Assembly (NCBI GenBank): GCA_021373115.1 | Contig: JAJFTI010000020.1 | Span: 120,370-184,369, forward strand | DNA from: Eubacteriales bacterium | GTDB taxonomy: Bacteria > Bacillota > Clostridia > Christensenellales > CAG-138 | Length of the DNA stretch: 64,000 nucleotides | Direction: 5' to 3' | The notes under the pieces: model-generated | What the model was told of the DNA's origin: nothing | Seen by the model: only the letters and a program-made list of their open reading frames with translations | The model's database searches: none | Shown: piece after piece, positions 24,267 through 33,672 of the stretch | Numbering within the stretch: the stretch's first letter is position 1 | Layout: the number at the start of each line of letters is the position of its first letter | Made by a program: the position numbers and the translations under genes

Positions 24267-26135
24267 TTATTCCAAACTGCGCTCCGGTTTCACACTGCCA
24301 AGGGATTCCGCCGTGCGGTCTTCGCAGAACTGCTGCGTGTAGAGATCGTAATAGTATCCGCGCAGACGCAGAAGCTCTTCGTGCGTGCCGCTCTCCTGGA
24401 TTTTACCGCCGCGAATGACCAGTATACGATCCGCGGAACGTATGGTTGAAAGACGGTGCGCAACAATAAAACTCGTTCGGCCCTGCAGGATATGCGAGAT
24501 CGCATGCTGAATCAGCTGTTCGGTTTCCGTGTCGATGGAGCTGGTTGCCTCGTCCAAAACGAAAATTCGCGGATTTTTCAGTACGACACGGGCAAAGGAG
24601 AGCAGCTGTTTCTGCCCGGTGGAAAGGCGCGCGCCGCTTTCGCCAATCTCCGTTTCATATCCCTTTTCCTGTGCAAGAATGAAGGGCTCCGCGTGAACCA
24701 GACGCGCGGCCTGCCGGACTTCCTCGTCCGTTGCGCCCGGACTGCCAAAGCGGATGTTGTCCTGAATTGTGCCGGAAAAGAGGTGCGGCGTCTGCAGCAC
24801 GTAGCCAAGGCTTGATTGCAGCCAGAGCTGTGTGCGTTCGCGATAGTCCGTGCCGTCGATCCGGATTGATCCTTCCGTCGGCTCGTAAAAACGGCAGAGA
24901 AGGTTCACGATAGTGCTCTTGCCCGCGCCGGTTTCACCTACGAGCGCGATGGTCTGGCCCGCCTGTACGTTCAGTGAAAAATCATCCAGCACACGTTCAC
25001 CGTTTTTATACTGGAAAGAAACATGGTCAAACGTTATGTCGCCCGAAATCGGTTCCCAGTTTTCCGGGTGTGGATTTAAAATATCGCCGTACTTCTCCAC
25101 AATATCCGGCCGGTCCGTGATATCCGGTTCCGTGTTGAGCAGCGTAATGACGCGCTCGGCGGACGCCTGCGCGCCCAGCATTTCCGCAAGAATGTTCGCC
25201 AGCTGCTGAATCGGGTCGAAAATCTGTGTGCAGTAGGAGACGAACGCGACCAGTGTGCCCGCCGTCAGCGCGCCGACAAACGCGGTTTGCGGGCTGAGCA
25301 CCGCTTCTCCGCCCAGCGTGAGCGCAAACGCCGTTCCGATGGCGCCAAGCGACATGACAATTGGAAAGAACGAGGCGGAAACCAGAGCGCTCTTCACGCT
25401 CGCTTTCTTCATACTTCCCGTCAGCTCGTTGAATTCACCCGCGTTAGCTTCCTCGCGGACGAGCGTTTTTGTCGTAACCGCGCCCATAATGCCTTCGTTA
25501 AACGCTCCCGTAATGCGCGAATTCAGCTTTCGCGCTTCGCGCTGGTGCTTGAGCATGAGCGTTTGCAGCTTCATGCTGATAAAGGCGAGCAAGGGAAGCA
25601 CCGCAAGCGAAATGAGCGCGAGCTTCCAGGAAAGCGCGAACATGGTCGCCATGCAGCCAAGCGCGAAGAGCAGCGACCAAAGCACATCCACAAGACTCCA
25701 GGCAATCATGTCACTGAGACGCGAAATATCGCTCATCATGCGCGCCATGATATAGCCAACCGCCGTACGGTCGTAAAACGAGAAGGAGAGTTCCTGCAGC
25801 CGATGAAACGCATCCTGACGGATGGTGTAGGCAATCTTCATTTCGAGCTGTCCCGCGCAATTGATGAACGTTATGACGCCGGAACCCTGCAGCAGGATGA
25901 CGACCGCATAGAGCGCGGCGAAGTGACCAAGTCCGTCGAGGGACTTTGGCACAACGAAATGGTCGATGGCATAGCTTGTAAACAACGGGTAGGCAATATC
26001 GATCAGCGCGACGAAGATCAGCGCAACGATGACAGTAAGGAATAAACCTTTCTGTTGCAGCGCGTAACGATATAGGTGCTTCCAAACGCTCCAGTCGATT
26101 CGTTTTGCCGCAAAATCCTGTTCTTCAATATACAT
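24267..26135 (-). CDS. ABC exporter half, consensus ATPase subunit
   Basis: 622 residues: six membrane helices (about 20-310) fused to an ATPase domain. Walker A is GETGAGKST, Walker B ends FVLDEATS with the catalytic Glu, and the H-loop His is in IVAHRLS. The signature is the altered LSTGQ instead of LSGGQ. It starts two bases after its partner's stop and both are exactly 622 residues. With the partner (normal LSGGQ, Asp in place of Glu) this gives one working and one degenerate ATP site, as in BmrCD and TM287/288. Such pairs export drugs, peptides or lipids; the substrate is not known. Confidence 0.95.
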   Translation of the reverse strand: MYIEEQDFAAKRIDWSVWKHLYRYALQQKGLFLTVIVALIFVALIDIAYPLFTSYAIDHFVVPKSLDGLGHFAALYAVVILLQGSGVITFINCAGQLEMKIAYTIRQDAFHRLQELSFSFYDRTAVGYIMARMMSDISRLSDMIAWSLVDVLWSLLFALGCMATMFALSWKLALISLAVLPLLAFISMKLQTLMLKHQREARKLNSRITGAFNEGIMGAVTTKTLVREEANAGEFNELTGSMKKASVKSALVSASFFPIVMSLGAIGTAFALTLGGEAVLSPQTAFVGALTAGTLVAFVSYCTQIFDPIQQLANILAEMLGAQASAERVITLLNTEPDITDRPDIVEKYGDILNPHPENWEPISGDITFDHVSFQYKNGERVLDDFSLNVQAGQTIALVGETGAGKSTIVNLLCRFYEPTEGSIRIDGTDYRERTQLWLQSSLGYVLQTPHLFSGTIQDNIRFGSPGATDEEVRQAARLVHAEPFILAQEKGYETEIGESGARLSTGQKQLLSFARVVLKNPRIFVLDEATSSIDTETEQLIQHAISHILQGRTSFIVAHRLSTIRSADRILVIRGGKIQESGTHEELLRLRGYYYDLYTQQFCEDRTAESLGSVKPERSLE

Positions 26136-26137
26136 AT

Positions 26138-28006
26138 TTACGCATCTCCTTCCGAAACGGCGTCCTGTATTTCCGCAATGCGGCGATACAGGCCCGGTTG
26201 GCGAAGTAATTGTGAATGGGTTCCCTGCTGGGTGATTCGTCCGTCCTCAAGCACGAGAATGTTATCCGCCTGGCTCAGCGTCGTGATTCGGTGCGAAATA
26301 AGGAAGGTGACCCCCTTTCGGTTCAGCGCAAGCAGGGATCTGCGAATGGCCGCGTCCGTTTCGGAGTCCACGGCGCTCATGGAGTCGTCAAAAATCAGAA
26401 TCGGCGCGTGTTGCATCAGCGTTCGGGCGATTGCAACACGCTGCTGCTGACCGCCGGAGAGCGTAACACCGCGCTCGCCAACCAGCGTTTCGTACCCATG
26501 CTCAAAGGATTCAATCACGTCGTGAACGCTTGCGGTGCGCGCGGCGCAGTACACGTCCTCATCGGTTGCGCACGGCGCGCAAATACGGATATTCTCCAAT
26601 ATTGTCCGCGAGTAGAGGAACGGTTCCTGCAACACAATGCCAATGTTACGCCGCAGATGGCCGTGCTCAATGTCGTTTACATCCGTTCCGTTGATCGTGA
26701 TGCTGCCGGACGTGCGTTCATACAGACGCTGGAGAAGCTGCACTAGGCTGGTCTTTCCGGAACCCGTTGCGCCGAGAATGGCGACCGTTTGGCCGGGTTT
26801 TGCCGTAAAGCTGACGCCGTCCAGAACGTCGTTCGGGCGCTCGTAGCCGAAGCAGACATGGTCGAATACAATGTCGCCGGAGAGATCCGGCGTCAGCGAT
26901 TTGCCGGGTTCTTTTTCCAGTGGCGCGGAAAGGATTTCATCAAGCCTACCAAAAGAAACGGCGGCTTTCCCCATGTCCGCAAGAATTCGGCCGAGCTGGC
27001 GAACCGGCCAGGTCAGCATGGCAACGTAGGTGGTAAACAGCGCGACGTTGCCAAGCGAGAATTCGCCCCGCCAGACAAAGTAAACGCCCATGCAGAGGGA
27101 GAGCGCAATCTGCAGATAGCCTACGCTGTCCGACATGCCCCAGTATAAACCGAGCAGTTTGATCAGCCGATAGGTCGTATCGCGGTAATTCGTATTCAGT
27201 TTCGTGAACTTATCGATCTCGCTTTTTTGCTGACCAAACGCGCGTACCACGCGCATGCCGGTGAGATTCTCCTGCAGCATGGTGGAAAGCGCGCCTTCCG
27301 CCTCATCCGAAGCGGTGAAATATTTCCGCACATACTGGAAGTAGACAAACGAACTGATCGTAAGAACCGGCAGAAAAGCCATGGAGATCAGCGTCATCTT
27401 AACGTTAATGGAAAACATCACCGCCGCCGCGAGAAAGAACATGACGAACGTTCGAACAATTTCCATCAGCTGCAGCTGGATAAAGCGGCGAACAGTGTCC
27501 ACATCCGACGTGCAGCGCTGGACGAGATCGCCCGTGCTCGCGTGTTTGTGGTAGTCGTAGGGCACGTCTTCCAGATGACGATAAAGGCTGTCGCGCATGG
27601 TTTTGGCAAGACCTTCGGAAGCATACGCAATATTCTGACGGCGCGTATACGTAAACAGGCAGTTCAGTCCGGTAAAGATGAACAGCGCGACGCCGCAAAG
27701 AAATAGGTTGCGCGTGAAAAACGCCCGCCCGCCGAACGATTCCAACAGCGGCAGGAGGAAAGCGGGGGTTGACTGATCCACTCCCTGGATCACATAGTCG
27801 AGCGTGAAGCTCGTTACGTAAGGAACGGCGTAGGAAAACGCGGTGGAGAGCAGAACACTCAGCGTTGCAAGAACGATATTATTCCGAAATCCGTGCAGGA
27901 ATTCCCCGGCGAGCTTCCAGTTTACCTTGCGGTGTTCGGAGTTTGTGGCGGCGGGCGTTTCTTTGCGAACCGCCCTGTTTTTCTTCAAATTCTCTTTCTT
28001 CTTCAT
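26138..28006 (-). CDS. ABC exporter half, degenerate ATPase subunit
   Basis: 622 residues with a Lys-rich cytoplasmic N-terminus, six membrane helices (about 45-340) and an ATPase domain. Walker A is GATGSGKTS, the signature is normal (TLSGGQQQR), and the H-loop His is in LISHRIT. Walker B reads LIFDDSMSAVD, with Asp in place of the catalytic Glu, so its own ATP site should hydrolyse poorly. It forms the heterodimer with the downstream gene. The gene lies directly behind priA, inside a cluster that is normally contiguous from priA to def. Confidence 0.95.
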   Translation of the reverse strand: MKKKENLKKNRAVRKETPAATNSEHRKVNWKLAGEFLHGFRNNIVLATLSVLLSTAFSYAVPYVTSFTLDYVIQGVDQSTPAFLLPLLESFGGRAFFTRNLFLCGVALFIFTGLNCLFTYTRRQNIAYASEGLAKTMRDSLYRHLEDVPYDYHKHASTGDLVQRCTSDVDTVRRFIQLQLMEIVRTFVMFFLAAAVMFSINVKMTLISMAFLPVLTISSFVYFQYVRKYFTASDEAEGALSTMLQENLTGMRVVRAFGQQKSEIDKFTKLNTNYRDTTYRLIKLLGLYWGMSDSVGYLQIALSLCMGVYFVWRGEFSLGNVALFTTYVAMLTWPVRQLGRILADMGKAAVSFGRLDEILSAPLEKEPGKSLTPDLSGDIVFDHVCFGYERPNDVLDGVSFTAKPGQTVAILGATGSGKTSLVQLLQRLYERTSGSITINGTDVNDIEHGHLRRNIGIVLQEPFLYSRTILENIRICAPCATDEDVYCAARTASVHDVIESFEHGYETLVGERGVTLSGGQQQRVAIARTLMQHAPILIFDDSMSAVDSETDAAIRRSLLALNRKGVTFLISHRITTLSQADNILVLEDGRITQQGTHSQLLRQPGLYRRIAEIQDAVSEGDA

Positions 28007-28066
28007 ATCCTATCCTGTATTTCGCTTTGATCATCGTGAATAAAAAGCCTTTGGATGGATTCCGCT

Positions 28067-30355
28067 TTAGAGCATATCCTGCGGATTGACTTCCACAATG
28101 GCGTATAGCTGTTCACGGTGTTCTCCGGCGAACGTATAAATCGTTTGGATCGCGTCGCTTAAACGCGCCGTACGCAGCAACTTGATCAGTATCTGGTGGC
28201 GATAGGCACGCTGTTTTCGCTTGATCGGCGCGGGGGAAACGCTGTAGAGCAGGATATCATGTTCGCCTTCCTTGCCAAGGCGCTCGTCCAGAGCTGCCTT
28301 GAGCCGGCCGGCATATTCGCCGACGCTGGAAGAAAGGAGCGCCTCGTCGTCCCCGGAAAACAGAATGCGGATGAACAGCGAAAACGGCGGAAAGACGGCT
28401 TTCTTTCGCTGTTCGAGTTCGTAGTTGAAGAAACTGCGGTAATCGTGGTCCTTGGCAAAGCGGATGGCCGGATGTGCGGGCGAGTAGGTCTGGATTACTA
28501 CACGGCCCGGGGTTTCGTCGCGCCCGGCGCGACCCGCAACCTGCGTAAGGAGCTGGAAGGTACGTTCCGTGCTGCGGTAGTCGGGAATCATGAGTGTTGC
28601 GTCCGCGGCGACCACACCGACCAGCGTTACATTCGGAAAATCGTGTCCCTTGGCAATCATCTGCGTGCCGACGAGAAACTGGGCCTCGCCGCGCGAAAAC
28701 GTGGTCAGCATCTGCTGCATGGAATCCTTGGTGTGAATGGTATCCGTATCCATCCGAAGGGTAACGGCCTTCGGGAAAAGCGTATGCAGCTGTTCTTCGA
28801 CCTGTTCCGTACCAATGCCAAAGTATTTAATAAACGGCTTACCGCAGGCCGGGCACACACTTGGCAGGGGTTTGACGGAACCGCAAAAATGGCAGCGGAG
28901 CCGGTTTTCGCCCTTGTGATACGTCATGGAAATATCGCAGTCGTCGCACATAACGACGTGGCCGCAGTTGCGGCAGGAGACGAAGGTAGAGTATCCGCGG
29001 CGGTTGATAAACAGCATGGCCTGATGGCCTTTCTGGCAGCACTCATCGAGTAACTGAACGAGCCTGCCGCTGAAGATGCCGTTGTTGCCGTTTTGGAATT
29101 CCTGCCGCATATCAATAATTTCCACCTGCGGAAGCGGGCGGTTCTGAACGCGCTCCGGCAGCTCGAGCAGTTGGTATCGGCCGGAAAGGGCGCGGTAGTA
29201 GGAGAGGAGGGAGGGCGTCGCGCTGCCCAGAAGCAACGGCGCGCCAAACTGCTTTGCGCGAAATGCCGCAACCTCCAGCGCGCCGTAGCGAGGATTGGTT
29301 TCGCTCTGATAACTGCCTTCGTGCTCCTCATCCACAATGATGAGGCCAACGTTCTGCATTGGCGCGAATACGGCGCTGCGTGCGCCAACCGCGACGCGGG
29401 CTTTGCCAAGGCGGATTCTGCGCCACTCGTCAAAGCGTTCACCCGCGGAAAGACGGCTGTGGAGAACGGCGATTCCGTCCGAAAACCGTTCCTGAAACAG
29501 GCCGACCGTCTGGGGCGTCAGCGCGATTTCCGGAACGAGCATAATCGCCTGACGGCCGGAAGCGAGGCAGCGTTCGATTGCGTGCATGTAAACCTCGGTT
29601 TTGCCGCTGCCGGTGACTCCGTGTAAAAGGAGCGTTCCGCTTCGCTGTTCCATCGCCTGAACAATTGCCTCTACCGCGTGATTCTGCGCAGGATTCAGCT
29701 TGACCTGCTTATCCTCGAATGCCGTTCCCATATTCGGGCGGCGAAAGGTAACATAGTCTCCCTCCAGAAGATATCCGTTTTTAATCAGCGTTTTAATTGC
29801 GCTTTGCGCGTTCGGTACAAATGCGAGCACATCGGAAACAGCCATCTCCATGTTGCAGCGCAGCAGCGTTTCCAGCACCTCGTATTGTTTTGGAGAACGG
29901 GGTTTGCCGCTTTTATCGAGAAGCTGCGGAAGCAGCTGCGCGGTGCTTTCCGGATAGCGCAGGCGAATGGTGCGCTCGATCTTCTCTTTGACCTTTCCGC
30001 CGCGCATCTGCGCCGGAATCATGAGCCGCAGCGCGTCCACGAGAAGGCAGTAATAGTTTTTCTGCATCCAGAACGCGAGCTCGATCTGCTCCTGCGTTAA
30101 AATCGGATAGGGCTCGATTACGCGAAGCACATGCTTGAGCACGACAGTTCGCATGGACTCCAAGCGTGCCTCATCTGTTTCTTCCGGAGGCAACAAACGA
30201 ATGACAAATCCTTCGCGCTGCCGGTTGCCGGAGCCGAACGGCACGAGAACGTGGCTGCCGACTTCGACGGTGATTCCATCCGTTATCAGATAGCTGTATA
30301 CGCGGTCGACGTTTGCATGCGCAATGTCAACAATGACTTCACAGATGGCTTCCAT
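28067..30355 (-). CDS. priA: Primosomal replication-restart helicase PriA
   Basis: Reloads the replisome at stalled forks. 762 residues from MEAICEVIVDIAHANVDR at 30355, placed after GAGGTG; a GTG three codons earlier is less well spaced. Domains in order: DNA-binding wing (1-110), helicase core with GVTGSGKTEVY (near 255) and DEEHEG in place of DEAD (near 345), and eight zinc cysteines in four CxxC pairs (CRNCGHVVMCDDC, CHFC, CPAC; near 460-510). It lies between rpoZ and the ABC exporter; coaBC, often next to it, is missing. Confidence 0.96.
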   Translation of the reverse strand: MEAICEVIVDIAHANVDRVYSYLITDGITVEVGSHVLVPFGSGNRQREGFVIRLLPPEETDEARLESMRTVVLKHVLRVIEPYPILTQEQIELAFWMQKNYYCLLVDALRLMIPAQMRGGKVKEKIERTIRLRYPESTAQLLPQLLDKSGKPRSPKQYEVLETLLRCNMEMAVSDVLAFVPNAQSAIKTLIKNGYLLEGDYVTFRRPNMGTAFEDKQVKLNPAQNHAVEAIVQAMEQRSGTLLLHGVTGSGKTEVYMHAIERCLASGRQAIMLVPEIALTPQTVGLFQERFSDGIAVLHSRLSAGERFDEWRRIRLGKARVAVGARSAVFAPMQNVGLIIVDEEHEGSYQSETNPRYGALEVAAFRAKQFGAPLLLGSATPSLLSYYRALSGRYQLLELPERVQNRPLPQVEIIDMRQEFQNGNNGIFSGRLVQLLDECCQKGHQAMLFINRRGYSTFVSCRNCGHVVMCDDCDISMTYHKGENRLRCHFCGSVKPLPSVCPACGKPFIKYFGIGTEQVEEQLHTLFPKAVTLRMDTDTIHTKDSMQQMLTTFSRGEAQFLVGTQMIAKGHDFPNVTLVGVVAADATLMIPDYRSTERTFQLLTQVAGRAGRDETPGRVVIQTYSPAHPAIRFAKDHDYRSFFNYELEQRKKAVFPPFSLFIRILFSGDDEALLSSSVGEYAGRLKAALDERLGKEGEHDILLYSVSPAPIKRKQRAYRHQILIKLLRTARLSDAIQTIYTFAGEHREQLYAIVEVNPQDML

Positions 30356-30449
30356 GCCGTTCACCTCACTTTACCGTTGGAATTCCTGCTCCTGCGATCA
30401 CAGGGTTATTTTTGCTGGAGCGAATGCAGTTTTGCCAAAACCACAAACA

Positions 30450-30463
30450 GCCCGCAAGCGGGC
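30450..30463 (-). terminator. Possible terminator between rpoZ and priA
   Basis: GCCCGC-AA-GCGGGC forms a short GC-rich hairpin; on the minus strand it is followed by TGTTTGTGGTTTT. It falls within a 216-base gap (30356-30571) that otherwise holds no gene and where coaBC would be expected. The tail is interrupted, so it may only weaken read-through. Confidence 0.55.
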
Positions 30464-30571
30464 CAGTGCAAGTCGAAACCGCGACGGAACAAGGCCGGGG
30501 CGGGTTCGGCAAGAATTCATATCATTTCGTATGGATACGGGAAAGACATTCCCGCGAAAGAATCGGGCTTG

Positions 30572-30772
30572 TCAGTCCTGATAGAATTCCTTCGGAAATT
30601 CCAGATTCAGCTCATCGTGGTAGAGTTCATCGACCGCAACGGAGACAGGTTTGCGTCCGCCGAGCTTTTCGGGATCCGACTGCAACTGGCGCGCTCTCTG
30701 CGCGACGGCGGTGACCAGCATATAGCGGCACCCCGCCTTCTTGATCAGTTCGTTTAACGGAAGATTCATCAT
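30572..30772 (-). CDS. rpoZ: RNA polymerase omega subunit
   Basis: 66 residues, the short Firmicute form of omega, which helps assemble and stabilise RNA polymerase. MNLPLNELIKKAGCRYMLVTAVAQRARQL matches the conserved N-terminal part (KAxxRYxLVxxxAxRARQL), and KPVSVAVDEL the second helix. The ATG overlaps the gmk stop (ATGATG/TGA), as usual for gmk-rpoZ. Two tandem ATGs are possible starts. Confidence 0.95.
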   Translation of the reverse strand: MMNLPLNELIKKAGCRYMLVTAVAQRARQLQSDPEKLGGRKPVSVAVDELYHDELNLEFPKEFYQD

Positions 30773-31398
30773 AATGCGTTCCTGCCTCCTTGTAGTTTCT
30801 CGATCATTTCGCCGTTTCGATAGACCCGGCAGCGTTCTGCGGAGATAATTTGTTCCGTGCGCGCAATTGCGAGGTCGAGAATATCGTTTACGACGACATA
30901 ATCGTATTGCTTTACAAACTCAAGTTCCTGATAAGCCGTTTCAAACCGGCGTTCGATCACTTCGGACGATTCCGTACCGCGGTGGATGAGGCGGGATTTT
31001 AGTTCGCTCATGGAAGGCGGCGCGATAAAAATGAGCACCGCGTCCGGATAAGCGGCTTTTACGCGCATGGCGCCGTGCACGTCGATCTCCAGAATGACAC
31101 TGCGGCCTTCCGAAAGCTCCTGCTCGACAAAGCTCTTCGGGGTTCCGTAATAATGCAAATCGAATACACGCATGTATTCCAAAAACGCGCCTTCGGCAAT
31201 CATCTTCTCAAATTCGGCTTCCGTTTTAAAGAAATAGTGAACGCCGTCGATCTCGCCGGGGCGCGGCGCGCGCGTTGTGGCCGAAACGGACATTCGAATA
31301 TCGCTGTTTCGCTCAATCAGCGTGTTGTTAATCGTACCTTTGCCAACGCCCGCGGGACCGGATACAACAAGCAGCAGGCCTTTCCGATTTTGATTCAT
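30769..31398 (-). CDS. gmk: Guanylate kinase
   Basis: Phosphorylates GMP to GDP. 209 residues from MNQNRKGLLLVVSGPAGVGKGT at 31398; GAGGAG lies about ten bases upstream, while the longer frame overlaps remA. The P-loop is GPAGVGKGT, the GMP-site blocks are SATTRAPRPGEIDGVHYFF and EIDVHGAM, and the lid is RRGTESSEVIERR-like. It sits between remA and rpoZ as in most Bacillota. Confidence 0.96.
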   Translation of the reverse strand: MNQNRKGLLLVVSGPAGVGKGTINNTLIERNSDIRMSVSATTRAPRPGEIDGVHYFFKTEAEFEKMIAEGAFLEYMRVFDLHYYGTPKSFVEQELSEGRSVILEIDVHGAMRVKAAYPDAVLIFIAPPSMSELKSRLIHRGTESSEVIERRFETAYQELEFVKQYDYVVVNDILDLAIARTEQIISAERCRVYRNGEMIEKLQGGRNAL

Positions 31399-31420
31399 AG
31401 GTAAGGGTCTCCTCTTCTCG

Positions 31421-31684
31421 TCAGTCGTCGGCTTCGTCCGCCTTGGTGTCAAGCCGGTTTGCTATGGTTTCCGGCTGAATGGCGGAGAGAATTACATGGT
31501 CGCTGTCCGTTATGACAACCGCCCGGGTGCGCCGGCCGCAGGTCGCATCGATCAGGCGTCCGCTTTCGCGGGCTTCCTGCACGATGCGCTTGATGGGCGC
31601 CGATTCCGGACTCACAATAGCGATCAGGCGGTCCGCCGAAACAATATTGCCGAATCCGATGTTTACCAGCCGAAGGTTCATCAT
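31421..31684 (-). CDS. remA: RemA/DUF370 DNA-binding regulator
   Basis: 87 residues. In Bacillus RemA activates biofilm matrix and osmoprotection genes and binds DNA as a ring-shaped assembly. The family hallmarks are clear: [29 protein letters not shown] followed by [31 protein letters not shown]. Position between yicC and gmk is the standard one. In a clostridium its targets may differ from the Bacillus ones. Confidence 0.95.
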   Translation of the reverse strand: MMNLRLVNIGFGNIVSADRLIAIVSPESAPIKRIVQEARESGRLIDATCGRRTRAVVITDSDHVILSAIQPETIANRLDTKADEADD

Positions 31685-31761
31685 AAAGGACTACTCCTAT
31701 CCAATACGTCACGTAAGCAATCCGCTTCCCGCAATCATGTTCTGCCGGTGGAGAAGAATCG

Positions 31762-32637
31762 CTATTCGATATTTTGCACCTGTTCGCGTATCTTCTCGAT
31801 TTCCGCTTTTCCGGTCAAAACGAGCTTCGTCAGTTCGCCATCGTTGGCTTTGGAGCCAATGGTGTTAAATTCACGGTTCATTTCCTGCACAACGAAATCG
31901 AGCTTGCGTCCTGCGGGTTCCGGATCGAGCAGCAGAAGGCGCATCTGCGCAATATGGCTGTGCAGGCGCGAAATCTCTTCATCAATGCTTGCCTTGTCCG
32001 CAAAGAGCGCAACTTCGGTTGCAAGCCGCGTGCGGTCAACCTCTACGTTGCCCAGCAGAACTTGAATTCGCTCATCCAACCTTGCGCGGTACTCCGCAAC
32101 AACGAGCGGCGCGCGATTTGCAATCTGCCGGGTGAGCGATTCCACCGTATCCGTGCAGGTGCCCAGGTATACGCCAAGGCGCTTGCCTTCCTGCCCGCGC
32201 ATAACGAGCATCGCGTCAATTGCGCCATGAAGGGCTCCGTTCAGCAGGGCAAGAACTGCTTCGGTATCCTCGTCCGCCTCGCGAACGTTCGAAACATCCG
32301 GCAGGCGAAGGGCGGCGGTGAGGGAAAGATCGTCCTGCAGCGCGAGGGATTCGTTTGCCTTTTTTGCGGCGGCGACGAACGCTATTAAAAGCGGAACGTC
32401 AATTTCCACGTTTCTTGCATCGCTGCGGAGATTCCGGTAATTGACAAAAACGTCGATGTGCCCGCGGGAGAGCCGCGCGGTGAGCGCGGAGCGGATCGGG
32501 TCTTCCAAAAACGAAAGATGGCGGGGGAGCCGCATGCCGACATCCAGGTAACGATGGTTCACGCTTTTCAGCTCCACCGTCATCTCGCGCCCGTCTCCGG
32601 TCGCGCTGCCTTTTCCATAGCCGGTCATACTGTACAT
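31762..32637 (-). CDS. YicC family endoribonuclease-like protein
   Basis: 291 residues from MYSMTGYGKGS at 32637 after GGGGG; the longer frame would need a TTG within that site. The start MTGYG and the long C-terminal helix region (DKASIDEEISRLHSHI, then GRKLDFVVQEMNREFNTIGSKAND) are typical of YicC. The E. coli and B. subtilis members cleave RNA and affect small-RNA turnover. It is the first gene of the yicC-remA-gmk-rpoZ group. Confidence 0.95.
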   Translation of the reverse strand: MYSMTGYGKGSATGDGREMTVELKSVNHRYLDVGMRLPRHLSFLEDPIRSALTARLSRGHIDVFVNYRNLRSDARNVEIDVPLLIAFVAAAKKANESLALQDDLSLTAALRLPDVSNVREADEDTEAVLALLNGALHGAIDAMLVMRGQEGKRLGVYLGTCTDTVESLTRQIANRAPLVVAEYRARLDERIQVLLGNVEVDRTRLATEVALFADKASIDEEISRLHSHIAQMRLLLLDPEPAGRKLDFVVQEMNREFNTIGSKANDGELTKLVLTGKAEIEKIREQVQNIE

Positions 32638-32676
32638 ATAAGTTTCCCCCAAGTCGCAATTATAAATTATAGCATG

Positions 32677-33660
32677 CTAGACTCGATCATACAAGCGATA
32701 GATTTCGTCCGCATGTGGTTCCTCAAGCGGAATACCGCCCGAAAAACTAAAGCGGCCGTCGATTGCGCGGCCGATAACGGTCGCCAAGATGCCCTGCGCG
32801 CCGAGCGCGCCGCAGAGTTCGGCACCGTTTTCGCATGCAATTAAAAGGCTTCCGCTGCCAATGAGCCGCAACGGGTCGAGTCCCAGAGCTTCGCAGAACG
32901 AGCGTGTTTCCGCGCGAACGGGTATCCTGGAAGGATCGATCTCCACCGCGCAGGCGTTTGCATAGCCGAGCTCCCAGGCTGCGCCAAGTACGCCGCCCTC
33001 GGTTACGTCGTGCATGGCGCTTGCGCCGTATTGCATCGCGATTTTACTTTCGGCAACAATGCTGAGCTGGCTGGAAAACGCGCGCGCCGAATCCAGCAGC
33101 GATTCCGGCAGGGCGGATAAACGATCCGAATAATCCTCCGAAAGGATGCTTGTTCCCTCGACGGCCGCCCACTTTGTCATCACAATTTCGTCTCCGGGGC
33201 GCATACCGCGCAAAGCGCGATTCCGCGGCTGACGCGCAACCACCGTTGCGCTCGTAACCGCGCGGCTCACTGCGTCCGTCACCTCCGTATGACCGCCGAG
33301 GATATCCACATTCGCCAGCTGCGCGGCGGACGAGAGATCGTCCGCAATGCGCGAAATCTGCTCCATGGAGCCGCTTGGCGGCATCAGCAGAGTTACGAGC
33401 AGTCCGACCGGTTCCGCTCCCGCGGCCGCCGCGTCGTTGCAGCAAACGTGCACCGTGAGACGTCCGAGATGGGCGACGCTTGCGGAGGTAATCGGATCGC
33501 AGCTGAGCACGACGAGATCGCCGCCGAGATCCAGCGTCGCGCAGTCCTGACCAATGGTGGGTGCGGACAGCGACTCCGGGCGCACGCGGCGGAATTTTTT
33601 TAAAACGAGCTGTTCAAGATCGTCGTTATCGAGTTTTCCAAGTCTAAGCATACTGTTCAT
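32677..33660 (-). CDS. AIR-synthase-related protein (HypE/ThiL-like)
   Basis: 327 residues of the PurM/HypE fold: N-terminal domain with GQDCATLDLGGDLVVLSCDPIT and DILGGHTEVT, C-terminal domain with HDVTEGGVLGAAWE and GSGSLLIA. HypE makes the cyano ligand of NiFe hydrogenases, but no hyp gene is near and the C-terminal cysteine of HypE (PRIC-type tail) is absent. ATP-dependent chemistry on a small molecule is likely. It lies 12 bases after ligA on the same strand and may be the last gene of a pcrA-ligA operon. Start could also be the second ATG at 33651. Confidence 0.83.
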   Translation of the reverse strand: MNSMLRLGKLDNDDLEQLVLKKFRRVRPESLSAPTIGQDCATLDLGGDLVVLSCDPITSASVAHLGRLTVHVCCNDAAAAGAEPVGLLVTLLMPPSGSMEQISRIADDLSSAAQLANVDILGGHTEVTDAVSRAVTSATVVARQPRNRALRGMRPGDEIVMTKWAAVEGTSILSEDYSDRLSALPESLLDSARAFSSQLSIVAESKIAMQYGASAMHDVTEGGVLGAAWELGYANACAVEIDPSRIPVRAETRSFCEALGLDPLRLIGSGSLLIACENGAELCGALGAQGILATVIGRAIDGRFSFSGGIPLEEPHADEIYRLYDRV

Positions 33661-33672
33661 CCATCTCCAAAT

